From Oscillospiraceae bacterium (GTDB taxonomy: Bacteria; Bacillota; Clostridia; Oscillospirales; Oscillospiraceae), in the NCBI GenBank assembly GCA_910575265.1, contig CAJTEA010000014.1:1-64000 (forward strand): a stretch of 64,000 nucleotides of DNA, written 5' to 3'. The notes beneath the pieces were generated by a model. It ran no database searches, was not told the origin of the DNA, and was given only the letters and a program-made list of their open reading frames with translations. Positions 50,049 to 58,952 of this stretch are shown in pieces. Position numbers and translations under genes: made by a program. The first letter of the stretch is position 1, and every line of letters starts with the position of its first letter.

Positions 50049-50441
50049 TCAGCCCTCCAGCTTTTTTGCCGCCTTGGTCAGGAAGCGCTCATCGGTGATG
50101 ATAAACCGCTCGTGGGTGCCCTGGCCGATGAGGCCCTTCTCATCGTAAGCCGCTACCTTGAGCACCAGGCGCTTGCCGTCCACCTGGGTGATTTCGCTCT
50201 CCGCCCAGACCTTCATCCCCACAGGAGTGGCGCTGTCATGGGAGACGGTCAGTTTGGTTCCCACGGTGCTCTGTCCCGCCTCCAAACAGGGCGCAATCGA
50301 TTTCCAGGACGCCTCCTCCATCAGCGCGCACATAAATGGGGTGCCAAATACAGGCAGCGCCCCGGAACAGGCCGCCTGAGCCGTATTGCCAGCGGTGACG
50401 ACAGCTTCAGCCCGGCCTTTCAGACCTACAGTAATAGACAT
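50049..50441 (-). CDS. Hot-dog fold thioesterase (FlK-like)
   Basis: This 130-residue hot-dog protein has VFGTPFMCALMEEASWKSIA with the catalytic Glu region, STVGTKLTVSHDSATPVG and KRLVLKVAAYDEKGLIGQGT ending HERFIITDERF. The layout is that of fluoroacetyl-CoA thioesterase FlK and related acyl-CoA thioesterases. GGAGG lies eight bases before the ATG at 50441; longer upstream readings have no SD. The natural acyl-CoA substrate is unknown. Confidence 0.88.
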   Translation of the reverse strand: MSITVGLKGRAEAVVTAGNTAQAACSGALPVFGTPFMCALMEEASWKSIAPCLEAGQSTVGTKLTVSHDSATPVGMKVWAESEITQVDGKRLVLKVAAYDEKGLIGQGTHERFIITDERFLTKAAKKLEG

Positions 50442-50617
50442 TGCGGTTTCCTCCTTTGTGAATTGTCTGATTATATCACGAGGAAGTAAAAAAATCCAGT
50501 GGCGTATGGCACAATGAATTTGCCGCCCAAGCCTTCCACACGAAAATTTCGGACGGCAGAGCGAAAGACGAATACTAATTGTGTGCCGCGCATAAAAACA
50601 GACAGGAGGTGTCCGGA

Positions 50618-50875
50618 ATGGTGGACAGAAAAAAACCGAATACAATGCCAGAAGCAGATGCCGCGGAGGTGGAGGCTGGCACTTCGCCGGACCTTCCTGA
50701 TGTACCAATAGAAGGAGAAACCCCGGCACAGCGGCTGGAGCGTTACCCTGATCAGACAGGTGATCCATACTGTACGCGAGTGGGCCAGACGTCGGTAAGG
50801 CTCTTTTTTCACAATGAGGAAAAAACGCTGTCGGAAAAACTGAAGTACTATTTCTTGTCACTTATGGAACGATAA
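50618..50875 (+). CDS. Transposon-encoded protein TnpW-like
   Basis: This 85-residue protein has an acidic low-complexity N-terminus and a C-terminal module RVGQTSVRLFFHNEEKTLSE, then KLKYYFLSLMER. The module resembles TnpW, a small protein of clostridial mobile elements (pattern IG-TTY-V-VHF--TS-ET--DKI-RLI). AGGAGG lies eight bases before the ATG. It is isolated from other element genes and followed by a hairpin also linked to the IS3 remnant at 13.8 kb. Confidence 0.7.
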   Translation: MVDRKKPNTMPEADAAEVEAGTSPDLPDVPIEGETPAQRLERYPDQTGDPYCTRVGQTSVRLFFHNEEKTLSEKLKYYFLSLMER

Positions 50876-50922
50876 GATCAGCGCGGAAAGAATTTTCATT
50901 CCGTTTCTTGAACATATTATTA

Positions 50923-50958
50923 CCCCCTATGTAGTTCTTTTCCTACATAGGGGGCTTT
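50923..50958. terminator. Hairpin repeat after the TnpW-like gene
   Basis: Arms CCCCCTATGTA (50923-50933) and TACATAGGGGG (50944-50954) with loop GTTCTTTTCC, then CTTTTA. It can terminate the plus-strand gene. The loop sequence is shared with the hairpin at 13800-13835 in the opposite orientation. Confidence 0.62.
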
Positions 50959-51512
50959 TAATGATATCCGGATTTGGTATCCGGTACAGCGGAAAATTCT
51001 TCATGGATCAATATTCTGCCAGTGTCAGGTATTGGATATTGATTCGCCCTGGTCTCTTCCGCCGCTGGGTGGTTCCTGCTGCGGAAAAAACGTGGGGTTC
51101 AGCCAGCAAGACAGTTCCAGCCATTCCAAAGCCGAGAAATAGGGCTCCTTTGGAGCGGAATGGATATTTGTCCATCCCATATCTGTAGTGTTGGAAACAG
51201 TGAGCTGAGCCAATTCGGCTTCCAAATGCATTTATGCCTGGTAAAGTGCAAAAAATGTATCCTCGCGCATTTCATAGTATCTCAAGCGATAGGAGTCACA
51301 GGGGGTAAATGAGACAATTGACAAGTGGTGATCTCGCTGGTATGCTTTTTATAAAATCTCTCCCTTTTCCTGCCCGTCAATTTCCGGTACCGCACGTAAA
51401 TTTTCCGTGTCTTACCGTCAGTGCCGATCTGCCTTCGCGGTTCAGAAATTTCTTTTGTTCTCGCGTTGGCGGCAATTTTTACGATTGCTGCCCTAAAAAA
51501 TTTTCCCGGACC
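50959..51512. other. Long intergenic region, no gene found
   Basis: About 550 bases lower in GC than their surroundings hold no ORF with a credible SD. A frame joined to the sigma factor extends upstream to 51309 but lacks an SD and has an atypical composition. GATATCCGG-like direct repeats lie near 50962 and 50976. The region may be an eroded insertion. Confidence 0.45.
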
Positions 51513-51539
51513 TGTAACAGTTGGGATTATCTTGCCGTC
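51513..51539 (+). promoter_or_regulatory. ECF-type promoter, probably autoregulated
   Basis: TGTAAC and CGTC are 17 bp apart. AAC in the -35 and CGTC in the -10 are the hallmarks of ECF sigma promoters. It lies 43 bases before an ECF sigma gene, which implies autoregulation. Confidence 0.68.
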
Positions 51540-51581
51540 ATATTTATAAGAGGCAGTATGTGTTGCTGTGAGGGAGGCTAT

Positions 51582-52148
51582 ATGAGTAAAGACGAAGAAA
51601 TCATAGCGTTGTTTTTTTCGCGGGCAGAGGAGGCGATCGCTCATGCCCAGGAAGCGTACGGAGCGCTGTGCCAGTCCGTGATCCAGCGTATCCTCCCGGA
51701 CCAGCGGGACGTAGAGGAGTGCGTCAACGATACTTATCTGCGCGTTTGGAACGCGATCCCGCCGGAGCGGCCTGGCTCCCTGCGCGCGTATATGGCCAGG
51801 ATCGCCCGAAATCTGGCGCTGGACCGGTACAGTTACAATTCGGCGGCTCGAAGGAGCACCGCTTTGACCGAGGCCTTTGGGGAGCTGGAGCCCTGGCTGC
51901 CAGCCTATGTGGGAGACCCGGTCTCCGCCGCTGAAAACCAGCACCTTCAACAGGTGTTGAATGCTTTCCTGCGCGCGCAGTCCAGCGAGGCCAGGCGTTT
52001 TTTCCTGCGTCGGTATTGGTACGGCGAGAACAGCCGTGAGATTGCGGAGAGCTGTCAGGTCAGCGAGGCGAAGGTCAGGACCACGTTATTCCGCACCCGG
52101 GAACGTCTCCGCGGCACTCTGGAAAAGGAGGGATTCCAATATGAATAG
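51582..52148 (+). CDS. ECF-type RNA polymerase sigma factor
   Basis: This 188-residue protein has sigma region 2 (VIQRILPDQRDVEECVNDTY, LRVWNAIPPERPGSLRAYMA) and region 4 (FFLRRYWYGENSREIAESCQ, VSEAKVRTTLFRTRERLRGT). Region 3 is absent, as in ECF sigmas. The ATG at 51582 has GGGAGG four bases before it. The gene overlaps the next, which encodes a membrane protein likely to be its anti-sigma factor. An ECF-type promoter lies upstream. Confidence 0.9.
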   Translation: MSKDEEIIALFFSRAEEAIAHAQEAYGALCQSVIQRILPDQRDVEECVNDTYLRVWNAIPPERPGSLRAYMARIARNLALDRYSYNSAARRSTALTEAFGELEPWLPAYVGDPVSAAENQHLQQVLNAFLRAQSSEARRFFLRRYWYGENSREIAESCQVSEAKVRTTLFRTRERLRGTLEKEGFQYE

Positions 52149-53124
52149 CGTATTGTTTCAGCTTTTGATGAGGGCTGTGGACGACGATCTGCTGGAGGAG
52201 GTACAGCGTCCGGCAAAAAAGGTCCGGCTATGGCCTCGGCTTGTGGGAATCGCGGGACTCGCGGCGGCCTGTATCCTTATAGTGATCTCCCTATATGGCT
52301 GGCCTCACACTGAGGAGAACCCGTTTCCCATCAAAAGTCCGCCGGCAACGGACGAGGCCAGCGAGGCGGCGTTTGCGGAGATTCAGCGGCTTGGCTACAC
52401 GCTGCCGGTTCCCGGCGGCGCTCGGGATGTCTCCTATGCCCTGGTGGACGGCGGCTTTGATGATATGCCCATGGCGGAGGTCACCTACAAGAGCGGCGGT
52501 CGCGTCTATTCCTGCCGCGCCTTAAAGGCCCAACAGGCGGCGGATATTTCCGGCCTGGATCAGGAGTGGACCCAAAGCCTGGACTGGAAGGCTGGAACGC
52601 TGCAAATGCAGCTGCGCCAGTCGGATACAGACGCCTGGGTCGGCTGGTACGCACCGGACGCCGGTATCCAGTGGTGTCTCCGCGGTGGGGAGGACGGGCT
52701 GTCCCTGCTCCATACAGCGCAGGAGCTTCTGGATACCCTGGGCTACGGCGTCGCGGTCGCTCCGGAACAGGCGGAGGATATCCTTTACAACGCCTTCGAG
52801 CTGAACGGGCTTACGGTCGGAGAGACAGAGTTTGTCCTGGATGGCGTCCGCTACGCCTACCGCATGGCACAAACCTGGGCGGTGGATCAGGACTTCGCCG
52901 ACATCTCCGGTCTGGACGGGAGCTTCCAGCACGAGCTGGAGGGTGAAATCGCATGGTGCCCGGCCAGGCTGTATTACGACGACGGAGGAGCCGGCAAGGC
53001 CGTCTGGTTTGACGTGGTGCCGGGACTTCTGTATAGCTTGAGCATGGACCGGGACGCGTCGGAAGAGGCGCTGCTGGAGATGGCCAATCAGCTGTTCGCC
53101 CCGGCCCAGGGGGATGTGGGATAG
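52141..53124 (+). CDS. Putative membrane anti-sigma factor with duplicated extracellular domain
   Basis: This 327-residue protein has a short cytoplasmic N-terminus (about 35 residues, MNSVLFQLLMRAVDDDLLEE), one transmembrane helix (LVGIAGLAAACILIVISLYG) and an outer part. The outer part contains two related units: one with AEVTYKSGGRVYSCRALKAQ, ADISGLDQEWTQSLD and IQWCLRGGEDGLS, the other with RYAYRMAQTWAVDQD, FADISGLDGSFQHELEGEIA and GKAVWFDVVPGLLYSLSM. It overlaps the sigma gene by eight bases after AAGGAGG. Control of the sigma factor is inferred from topology and position. Confidence 0.72.
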   Translation: MNSVLFQLLMRAVDDDLLEEVQRPAKKVRLWPRLVGIAGLAAACILIVISLYGWPHTEENPFPIKSPPATDEASEAAFAEIQRLGYTLPVPGGARDVSYALVDGGFDDMPMAEVTYKSGGRVYSCRALKAQQAADISGLDQEWTQSLDWKAGTLQMQLRQSDTDAWVGWYAPDAGIQWCLRGGEDGLSLLHTAQELLDTLGYGVAVAPEQAEDILYNAFELNGLTVGETEFVLDGVRYAYRMAQTWAVDQDFADISGLDGSFQHELEGEIAWCPARLYYDDGGAGKAVWFDVVPGLLYSLSMDRDASEEALLEMANQLFAPAQGDVG

Positions 53125-53129
53125 TCGGT

Positions 53130-53489
53130 CTATTTCCGCCCCAAATATTTGGAAAAATCGCTGATTACGTTGGAAAGCAGGAGCAGCTCTTTGAGGCCGT
53201 AGCCGTTGAGCTCTCTGGTGATCCGTGACAGCTCTAAATCGCGCTCTGTGGTATAGGTCTCTCCGGCGATACGCTTGTTTTCGTCGGAGAGGCCCAGCAG
53301 ATAGTCGATGGATATGTTGAGCGTGACGCCCAGCTTGTAGAGCGTGGGCAGAGCGGGGGCCTTGCGCCCCGCTTCGATTTCCCACAGGAAATTGCGGGAG
53401 ATCCCCAGCTTTTCCGACAGAGCTTCCAGGGTCAGCCCCTGCCGCTTTCGCTCTAATTTAATTTTTCCGCCCAAAGCTGACAAATCCAT
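53130..53489 (-). CDS. XRE family helix-turn-helix regulator
   Basis: This 119-residue protein has an N-terminal XRE helix-turn-helix (LERKRQGLTLEALSEKLGIS, RNFLWEIEAGRKAPALPTLY). The C-terminal helical extension (RITRELNGYGLKELLLLSNV, then ISDFSKYLGRK) probably aids dimerisation. It ends five bases from the convergent anti-sigma gene. Targets are unknown, although the upstream operon promoter at 53583 is close enough to be controlled. Confidence 0.9.
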   Translation of the reverse strand: MDLSALGGKIKLERKRQGLTLEALSEKLGISRNFLWEIEAGRKAPALPTLYKLGVTLNISIDYLLGLSDENKRIAGETYTTERDLELSRITRELNGYGLKELLLLSNVISDFSKYLGRK

Positions 53490-53582
53490 ACCCAGTACAC
53501 CCTCAAATGATCTTACTGTTCAATTTTATATCTTATAGCAAGAAAATAAACCAGCGATTAGCTGGAAAAATCAAGAAATATA

Positions 53583-53611
53583 TTGCAATTAGATAGAAAA
53601 ACGGGTATAAT
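53583..53611 (+). promoter_or_regulatory. SigA promoter of the VTC-CotH-GT2 operon
   Basis: TTGCAA and a perfect TATAAT separated by 17 bp. It starts a leader of about 165 bases before the VTC gene. Confidence 0.87.
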
Positions 53612-53635
53612 GGCGGTCTGGAAGGAGTTGGAACA

Positions 53636-53749
53636 ATGGATATAAGCGTGGTCCCCTTCACGCCGTCTCCTTGCCGCGGAGAAGAATCATTCGTTTCCAC
53701 TGGTGGAAACTGTCTTTTACAAGTAAAAGACAGGGCGTTTCAAAAATGA
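53636..53749 (+). CDS. 37-residue leader ORF
   Basis: An ATG eight bases after AAGGAG opens MDISVVPFTPSPCRGEESFV, then STGGNCLLQVKDRAFQK, and stops 32 bases before the VTC gene. Two perfect dyads lie inside it. It may be a regulatory leader peptide, a dispersed repeat that happens to be open, or a microprotein. No homology is recognised. Confidence 0.5.
   Translation: MDISVVPFTPSPCRGEESFVSTGGNCLLQVKDRAFQK
53693..53733. promoter_or_regulatory. Tandem perfect dyads in the operon leader
   Basis: GTTTCCACTGGTGGAAAC (53693-53710) is followed directly by a 24-bp palindrome with arms CTGTCTTTTAC and GTAAAAGACAG (53710-53733). In RNA they form two stacked hairpins. In DNA they could bind regulators such as the adjacent XRE protein. 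Confidence 0.55.
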
Positions 53750-53781
53750 CCGGATAGCGCCATAATCGGGGGACGTCGATC

Positions 53782-54477
53782 ATGAACGAGGTGCTGAGAC
53801 AAGAGAAAAAATATCTGCTGACAGCGGCGGACGCTCAAAGCTTTGGGGCGTACCTGGGCGGTGTGATGCTTCAGGACGAGCACAACGGCCCTCAGGGCTA
53901 CTCCATCCGGTCGCTGTACTTTGATACTCTCAACGACGGGGACTACTGGGACAAAATGGACGGCGTGGAGCTGCGGCGGAAGATCCGCCTGCGGGTCTAC
54001 AGCCCCTCGGCCAGCTTTGGTATGCTGGAGATGAAGCAAAAGGAGGGGCCCTACCAAAAAAAGCGCTCCCTGCGCCTGGAGCGGGGGGACGCCTGCCAGC
54101 TGTGCCGGGGGGAATATGAGCCGCTGCTGAAGTACCGGGAGCCCTTCGCCGCTGAGTGCTACGGCCTGATGCGTTACAAGTGCTACCAGCCCCGGACGGT
54201 GGTGGAGTACCGCCGCAGGGCCTTTATCGCCAAGGAAAACCGCATCCGCGTCACCCTGGACAGCCAGATCACCGCCACCGAGGCGGCCTGGAATGTATTC
54301 GATCCCAATCTGGTCCAATACCCGGTTTTGGACCCCTTCCATGTGGTGCTGGAGGTCAAATTCAACGGTTTCCTGCTCAGCTACATCAAGGATCTGGTGG
54401 GGGCGGTCAACCGGTCTGAATTTTCCCAGAGCAAATACTGTCTGGCCCGGAGCGTGGGCCTGCGCTTTCAAGCATAG
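53782..54477 (+). CDS. VTC domain protein (polyphosphate polymerase-like)
   Basis: This 231-residue protein is a CYTH-like tunnel-fold VTC domain: RQEKKYLLTAADAQSFGAYL, YSIRSLYFDTLNDGDYWDKM, RRKIRLRVYSPS, FGMLEMKQKEGPYQKKRSLR and YRRRAFIAKENRIRVTLDSQ. FHVVLEVKFNGFLLSYIK follows near the end. The basic residues lining the tunnel and the acidic metal residues in LEMKQKEG and LEVKF are as in yeast Vtc4, which makes polyphosphate from ATP. In bacteria this domain often accompanies DUF4956 and CotH. It is the first large gene of a seven-gene operon. Confidence 0.87.
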   Translation: MNEVLRQEKKYLLTAADAQSFGAYLGGVMLQDEHNGPQGYSIRSLYFDTLNDGDYWDKMDGVELRRKIRLRVYSPSASFGMLEMKQKEGPYQKKRSLRLERGDACQLCRGEYEPLLKYREPFAAECYGLMRYKCYQPRTVVEYRRRAFIAKENRIRVTLDSQITATEAAWNVFDPNLVQYPVLDPFHVVLEVKFNGFLLSYIKDLVGAVNRSEFSQSKYCLARSVGLRFQA

Positions 54478-54489
54478 GAGTGATACCCC

Positions 54490-55167
54490 ATGAGACGACA
54501 GCTGTTTGAGATGTTCGGCTCGTCTAACGACCTGGCCCCCGAGACTATCGTCACTCGGCTGGCCGCCGCTTCCATTATCGCCTGTTTTATCTTTTTGTCC
54601 TACAGAATTTCCCATTTAGGAAGCATCTACAGCAAAAAGTTCAACGTTTCTCTGGTGGCGCTGACCGTCATCACCACCACGGTCATGATCGTCATCGGCA
54701 ACAACCTGGCCATGTCCTTGGGTATGGTGGGCGCGCTGTCCATCGTCCGGTTCCGTACGGCGGTGAAGGATTCCCGGGATACCATGTACATCTTCTGGGC
54801 CATCACGGTTGGCATCTGCTGCGGCGCGGGGGACTACTTCACCGCGGCGGCGGGAAGCTCCACCGCGTTTCTCCTGCTTCTGCTGTTCGGCCAGGTGAAA
54901 AACGACAACCGGGTGCTGCTGATTATCCGCACCGCCCGGATAAACGAGGCCCGGGTGGAGGCGGCGATCTTCCAATATTTTTCCCGAAAGGCGAATCTCC
55001 GGGTGAAGAACACCACCGAGAACAGCGTGGAGTTTATCTATGAGCTGAACAAAAAGCTGCTGGATCGAAAACGGGGCGGTGAGAACAGTATTACCGATGA
55101 AATTTACAGCATCGGCAATATCGACTATTTCAACATTGTCACCCAGAACGACGACATCAGCAGCTAA
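54490..55167 (+). CDS. DUF4956 membrane protein
   Basis: This 225-residue protein has three or four transmembrane helices (VTRLAAASIIACFIFLSYRI, VSLVALTVITTTVMIVIGNN, TMYIFWAITVGICCGAGDYF, SSTAFLLLLLFGQ). The highly conserved GMVGALSIVRFRTAVKDSRD is the DUF4956 hallmark. A cytoplasmic C-terminal domain follows. Its constant association with VTC-domain proteins suggests a membrane anchor or channel for polyphosphate or a related polymer. It starts 12 bases after the VTC gene. Confidence 0.88.
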   Translation: MRRQLFEMFGSSNDLAPETIVTRLAAASIIACFIFLSYRISHLGSIYSKKFNVSLVALTVITTTVMIVIGNNLAMSLGMVGALSIVRFRTAVKDSRDTMYIFWAITVGICCGAGDYFTAAAGSSTAFLLLLLFGQVKNDNRVLLIIRTARINEARVEAAIFQYFSRKANLRVKNTTENSVEFIYELNKKLLDRKRGGENSITDEIYSIGNIDYFNIVTQNDDISS

Positions 55168-55185
55168 CGGGCCAAGGAGCGGAGC

Positions 55186-56664
55186 ATGAGGTACAAATTG
55201 ATGGGATTTGCCGGAATCGCGCTCATCCTGCTGGCCGCCGCCGCGGCCAACGCCCTGGAGCCCGCTGTGGAGACAAACCACCGGATTCACCAGCACCTCA
55301 CCGCCCGGCGGGATACCGGGTGTGACTGCGGCGGGACCGGGCTGTGCTCCCACCTGCCTCTGGTTATCATCAACACCGGGGGACAGGAAATACCGGGGCA
55401 GCTGACAGATGAGGTTGACGGCTTCGCGCAGAGAGTCTATTCCACAGCGGATGACGGCGGCTCCACCATTCAGGTGGAGGTCAAGGTGATCGACAATCAG
55501 GACCGGAACAATCACCCCGGCGACCCGCCGGCTGTTGAAACAGGCAGTGAGTTTCGGGTCCGAGGCTATTCGTCCCGATATTATGAGAAACTTTCCTATT
55601 TATTGAAGTTTTCGGGCGAGGATGGAAGGCATCAAGATATTTCCGTGATGGGGATGGACGCACATTTTGAGTGGGCGCTTCATGGCCCGATTATCGATAA
55701 AACTTTGATCCGCAACTATATGTGGTACAACATCTCAGGTGAAATCATGCGCTACGCCCCGAACTGCCGTTTTTGCGAGGTGATGCTGGACGGAGAATAC
55801 CAGGGCGTCTATTTGATGACGGAGACCATCACGGACGGGGAGAACTGCCGCCTGAATCTGAGCGTGAATGTGAAAAATTCACAGGCTACCGGTTTCCTGC
55901 TTCGTATGGACCGGCCCAACGAGGCGGAGCTGGAAACGATTCGGGATATATACTCCTATGCGGAACGAGTCAACCGGGTATTTCAGGATATCGCGATCCG
56001 CTTTCCGGGAAAAACCAGGCTGACGGAGGAAGTGAAGCAAGCGATTGAACTGAACTACGCGGCCTTTGAAAAGTCGCTGTACTCTTATGACTATGCCACG
56101 GGGCGGTACGCGTACTGGAATTGGATTGATACAGATAATTTTGTGGATTATTACCTTATCAACGAGTTTGTCCAGAACTTTGACATGGGTGCCTATTCCA
56201 CCTATATCTACAAAGAGCCGGGGGAGCCGTACCGGCTGTGCGTTTGGGATTTTGACAACTCCCTGGGAAACTTTCCCCTTGCCGTCGATCTGCCGGACAA
56301 GTATCTGCTGAACGAGCGGGCATGGTATGTGATGCTGTTTAAAAATGAGGCCTTTGTCCAGCGGGTTCTGGAGCGGTATGGGGAGCTGAGGGAGAGCTGG
56401 TTGAACGAGGCGTATCTGCTGAGCTACATCGACCAGGTGGTGGAATACCTGGGTCCGGCGGCGGAGCGGAACAACCAACGCTGGGCGGACCAAATCGCCA
56501 ACTGGGAGGGCCTGGGTTCGGACAAGGAAAATCCCCACAGCTTTGAGGAGGCGGTGGAGATGATGAAATCCCGGATTATTCAGCGGGGCGGCTGGATGGA
56601 TGAGACCATCCACAGCCTCCAGCAGCACTGCCACCCCTCCCGGAATAAAAAATATAACCACTGA
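55186..56664 (+). CDS. CotH kinase family protein
   Basis: This 492-residue protein has a signal or anchor helix (LMGFAGIALILLAAAAANAL). A CotH core follows: EFRVRGYSSRYYEKLSYLLK, HGPIIDKTLIRNYMWYNISG, CRFCEVMLDGEYQGVYLMTE and DYYLINEFVQNFDMGAYSTY. The metal-binding LCVWDFDNSLGNFPL comes later. CotH is an atypical secreted kinase; in Bacillus it phosphorylates spore coat proteins. Here it is outside the membrane and probably phosphorylates surface proteins or glycans. Its stop overlaps the next ATG by one base (TGATG). Confidence 0.9.
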   Translation: MRYKLMGFAGIALILLAAAAANALEPAVETNHRIHQHLTARRDTGCDCGGTGLCSHLPLVIINTGGQEIPGQLTDEVDGFAQRVYSTADDGGSTIQVEVKVIDNQDRNNHPGDPPAVETGSEFRVRGYSSRYYEKLSYLLKFSGEDGRHQDISVMGMDAHFEWALHGPIIDKTLIRNYMWYNISGEIMRYAPNCRFCEVMLDGEYQGVYLMTETITDGENCRLNLSVNVKNSQATGFLLRMDRPNEAELETIRDIYSYAERVNRVFQDIAIRFPGKTRLTEEVKQAIELNYAAFEKSLYSYDYATGRYAYWNWIDTDNFVDYYLINEFVQNFDMGAYSTYIYKEPGEPYRLCVWDFDNSLGNFPLAVDLPDKYLLNERAWYVMLFKNEAFVQRVLERYGELRESWLNEAYLLSYIDQVVEYLGPAAERNNQRWADQIANWEGLGSDKENPHSFEEAVEMMKSRIIQRGGWMDETIHSLQQHCHPSRNKKYNH

Positions 56665-58946
56665 TGCTTATGAAAAAATTTATCCTGGCGGCCTGCGCCG
56701 TCGTACTGCTGCTTTTCGCGGGCTATACGGCCTACTATCGCTTCGGCGTCTATTTTGACCTCCACCCGGACGAGCCGGTGACAACGTTTATGAAAACCGA
56801 GGGAACCTCCATTCTCATGGAGCGGGAGGGGGAGTACCTCCCCTTTGAGATACGGGGCGTCAACATGGGCGCGGGCATCCCCGGCGAGTGGGCCACCAGC
56901 TACGCCATCGACAAGGAGACCTATCTGCGCTGGTTTGGGCAGATTCAGGAGCTGGGGGCTAACACCGTCCGCGTGTATACTATCCTTCAGGACGATTTTT
57001 ACAACGCCTTCTACCAGTACAACCGGGAGCGGGAGGAAAACGGCGAGGAGCCTCTCTGGCTGATCCACGGGGTCTGGGTCAACGACTACATGCAGAACTC
57101 CCACCGGGAGGCCTTTGACGAGGAGCTGCTGGAAACCCTTATGCGGGACAGCAAGAGGGTAGTGGACATCCTCCATGGACAGAAGGACCTGTCCCTGAGG
57201 CGTGGGCTGGGCTCCGGGAGCTACCGGAAGGACGTCTCCCCCTGGGTGATCGGCTATATCATCGGCGTGGAGTGGGAAAACACCCTGGTGGTCTACACCA
57301 ATCAGGCCGACGGGGCGCTGAGCTCCTACGAGGGGGATTATCTCTACACCGCGGAGGACGCCACCCCCTTTGAGGCCTTCCTGTGCCGGGCGGGGGATGC
57401 CATGATCGCCTATGAAAGCGCCCGCTATAAACAGCAGCGGCTGGTGGCCTTCTCCAACTGGCCCACCACCGATCCCTTCTCCTACCCTGTGACCGTGGCT
57501 TACGGCCGGGAAAAATTCGCCTGCGTCAACGTGGAGCACATCAAGAGCAAAGAGACTTTTCAGTCCGGGATGTTCGCCTCCTACCACGTCTACCCCTATT
57601 TCCCGGATTATCTGGAGCTCCTGCGCCGGGGGGAGGAGCTGGGGGACTCGGAAATCACCCGGCGGCTGGGGGCGACCATCCAGGCCACGCTGGAATACCG
57701 CCAGTCCAAGCTGAACGCCCCCAGCGTTCTGGATTACCTGCGGGACGCCGACTACTACGACTACCTGGGCCGGTACAACACCTATATCGCCTATCTGCGG
57801 GCGCTGAACCGCTTTCACACCTTACCTGTGGTAATCTCGGAGTACGGGGTGTCCACTGGCCGGGGGATAGCCCAGGAGGATGCGAACACCGGCCGCGATC
57901 AGGGCCACATGACCGAGCGGGAACAGGGCCAGGCCGCCATCGACTGCTACCGGGATATTATGGACGCCGGCTGCGCCGGGAGCTGTCTGTTTACCTGGCA
58001 GGACGAGTGGTTCAAGCGGACCTGGAACACCATGCACGCCGTTGACCTGGACAAGACGCCATACTGGAGCGACTACCAGACCAACGAGCAGTATTTCGGC
58101 CTGCTGGCATTTGATCCGGGGAAGGAGGAGAGCGTCTGCTATGTGGACGGGGACCTGTCCGAATGGACGGAGGCGGACCGGGTGATCGCGCGCGGCGGCA
58201 TGGAGCTGTCCATGAAGTACGACGAGAAGTTTCTCTACTTTCTGGTGAAAAAACCGGGCTTCGACCCGGTAACCGACACGCTTTATATCCCCATCGACAC
58301 CACGCCCAAGACAGGCGGCACTTACTGCCAAACCTATAACGTGGCTTTTGAGCGGGCCTGTGACTTTCTGGTGGTCATCCAGGGGCGGGAAAACAGCCGG
58401 GTGATGGTCCAGCAGAGGTATGAGGTCCTCCGCTCCACCTATGCCTATGACTACTACACCGAGGACCCCTACATCAGCCCGCCGGAGAAGGACACCCCGG
58501 TCTTTGTGAACATCTATCTCCCCCTGATTCAGCGGGACTTTCTGCGGGACCCGGACCAAACGGAACCCAGCGGCACCAAATTTGACACCGGAGCCCTGCG
58601 CTATGGAAACGCCAATCCGGAGGCGGAGGACTTCGATTCCCTGGCCGACTTCATCTTCACCGGGGATTTTGTGGAAATTCGCCTGCCCTGGCAGCTGCTG
58701 AACTTCTCCAACCCCTCTGAGATGATGATTCACGATGACTACTATGAGTGCTACGGGGTGGAAAATCTCCACATCGGCGAGATGTATGTGGGCGTGGGCT
58801 GCTATGGAGAAACTGAGAACCCGATCCCCATGGCCTCATTCCCGCTGAAGGGTTGGGGGAAAAAAACCACCGCCCACGAGCGGCTGAAGCGGTCGTACTA
58901 TATTTTGCGGGACTACTGGACTCAACTGGACGAATCAGGGAGGTGA
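56664..58946 (+). CDS. Membrane-anchored glycosidase-like protein with TIM barrel
   Basis: This 760-residue protein has an N-terminal anchor (MKKFILAACAVVLLLFAGYT). A clan A-like TIM barrel follows with FEIRGVNMGAGIPGEWATSY, WFGQIQELGANTVRVYTILQ, WVIGYIIGVEWEN (possible acid/base Glu), ASYHVYPYFPDYLELL and PVVISEYGVSTGRG (probable nucleophile Glu). From about residue 490 a beta-rich domain resembles a carbohydrate-binding module (YVDGDLSEWTEADRVIARGG). It probably trims or binds the polymer made by the neighbouring GT2. Translation is coupled to CotH through TGATG. Confidence 0.78.
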   Translation: MLMKKFILAACAVVLLLFAGYTAYYRFGVYFDLHPDEPVTTFMKTEGTSILMEREGEYLPFEIRGVNMGAGIPGEWATSYAIDKETYLRWFGQIQELGANTVRVYTILQDDFYNAFYQYNREREENGEEPLWLIHGVWVNDYMQNSHREAFDEELLETLMRDSKRVVDILHGQKDLSLRRGLGSGSYRKDVSPWVIGYIIGVEWENTLVVYTNQADGALSSYEGDYLYTAEDATPFEAFLCRAGDAMIAYESARYKQQRLVAFSNWPTTDPFSYPVTVAYGREKFACVNVEHIKSKETFQSGMFASYHVYPYFPDYLELLRRGEELGDSEITRRLGATIQATLEYRQSKLNAPSVLDYLRDADYYDYLGRYNTYIAYLRALNRFHTLPVVISEYGVSTGRGIAQEDANTGRDQGHMTEREQGQAAIDCYRDIMDAGCAGSCLFTWQDEWFKRTWNTMHAVDLDKTPYWSDYQTNEQYFGLLAFDPGKEESVCYVDGDLSEWTEADRVIARGGMELSMKYDEKFLYFLVKKPGFDPVTDTLYIPIDTTPKTGGTYCQTYNVAFERACDFLVVIQGRENSRVMVQQRYEVLRSTYAYDYYTEDPYISPPEKDTPVFVNIYLPLIQRDFLRDPDQTEPSGTKFDTGALRYGNANPEAEDFDSLADFIFTGDFVEIRLPWQLLNFSNPSEMMIHDDYYECYGVENLHIGEMYVGVGCYGETENPIPMASFPLKGWGKKTTAHERLKRSYYILRDYWTQLDESGR

Positions 58947-58952
58947 CCGGCT

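Noticed and set aside
51309-51581. Upstream extension of the ECF sigma reading frame
   Set aside because: No SD at the early ATG, atypical composition, and the SD-supported ATG at 51582 fits family length; the ECF promoter lies inside the extension.
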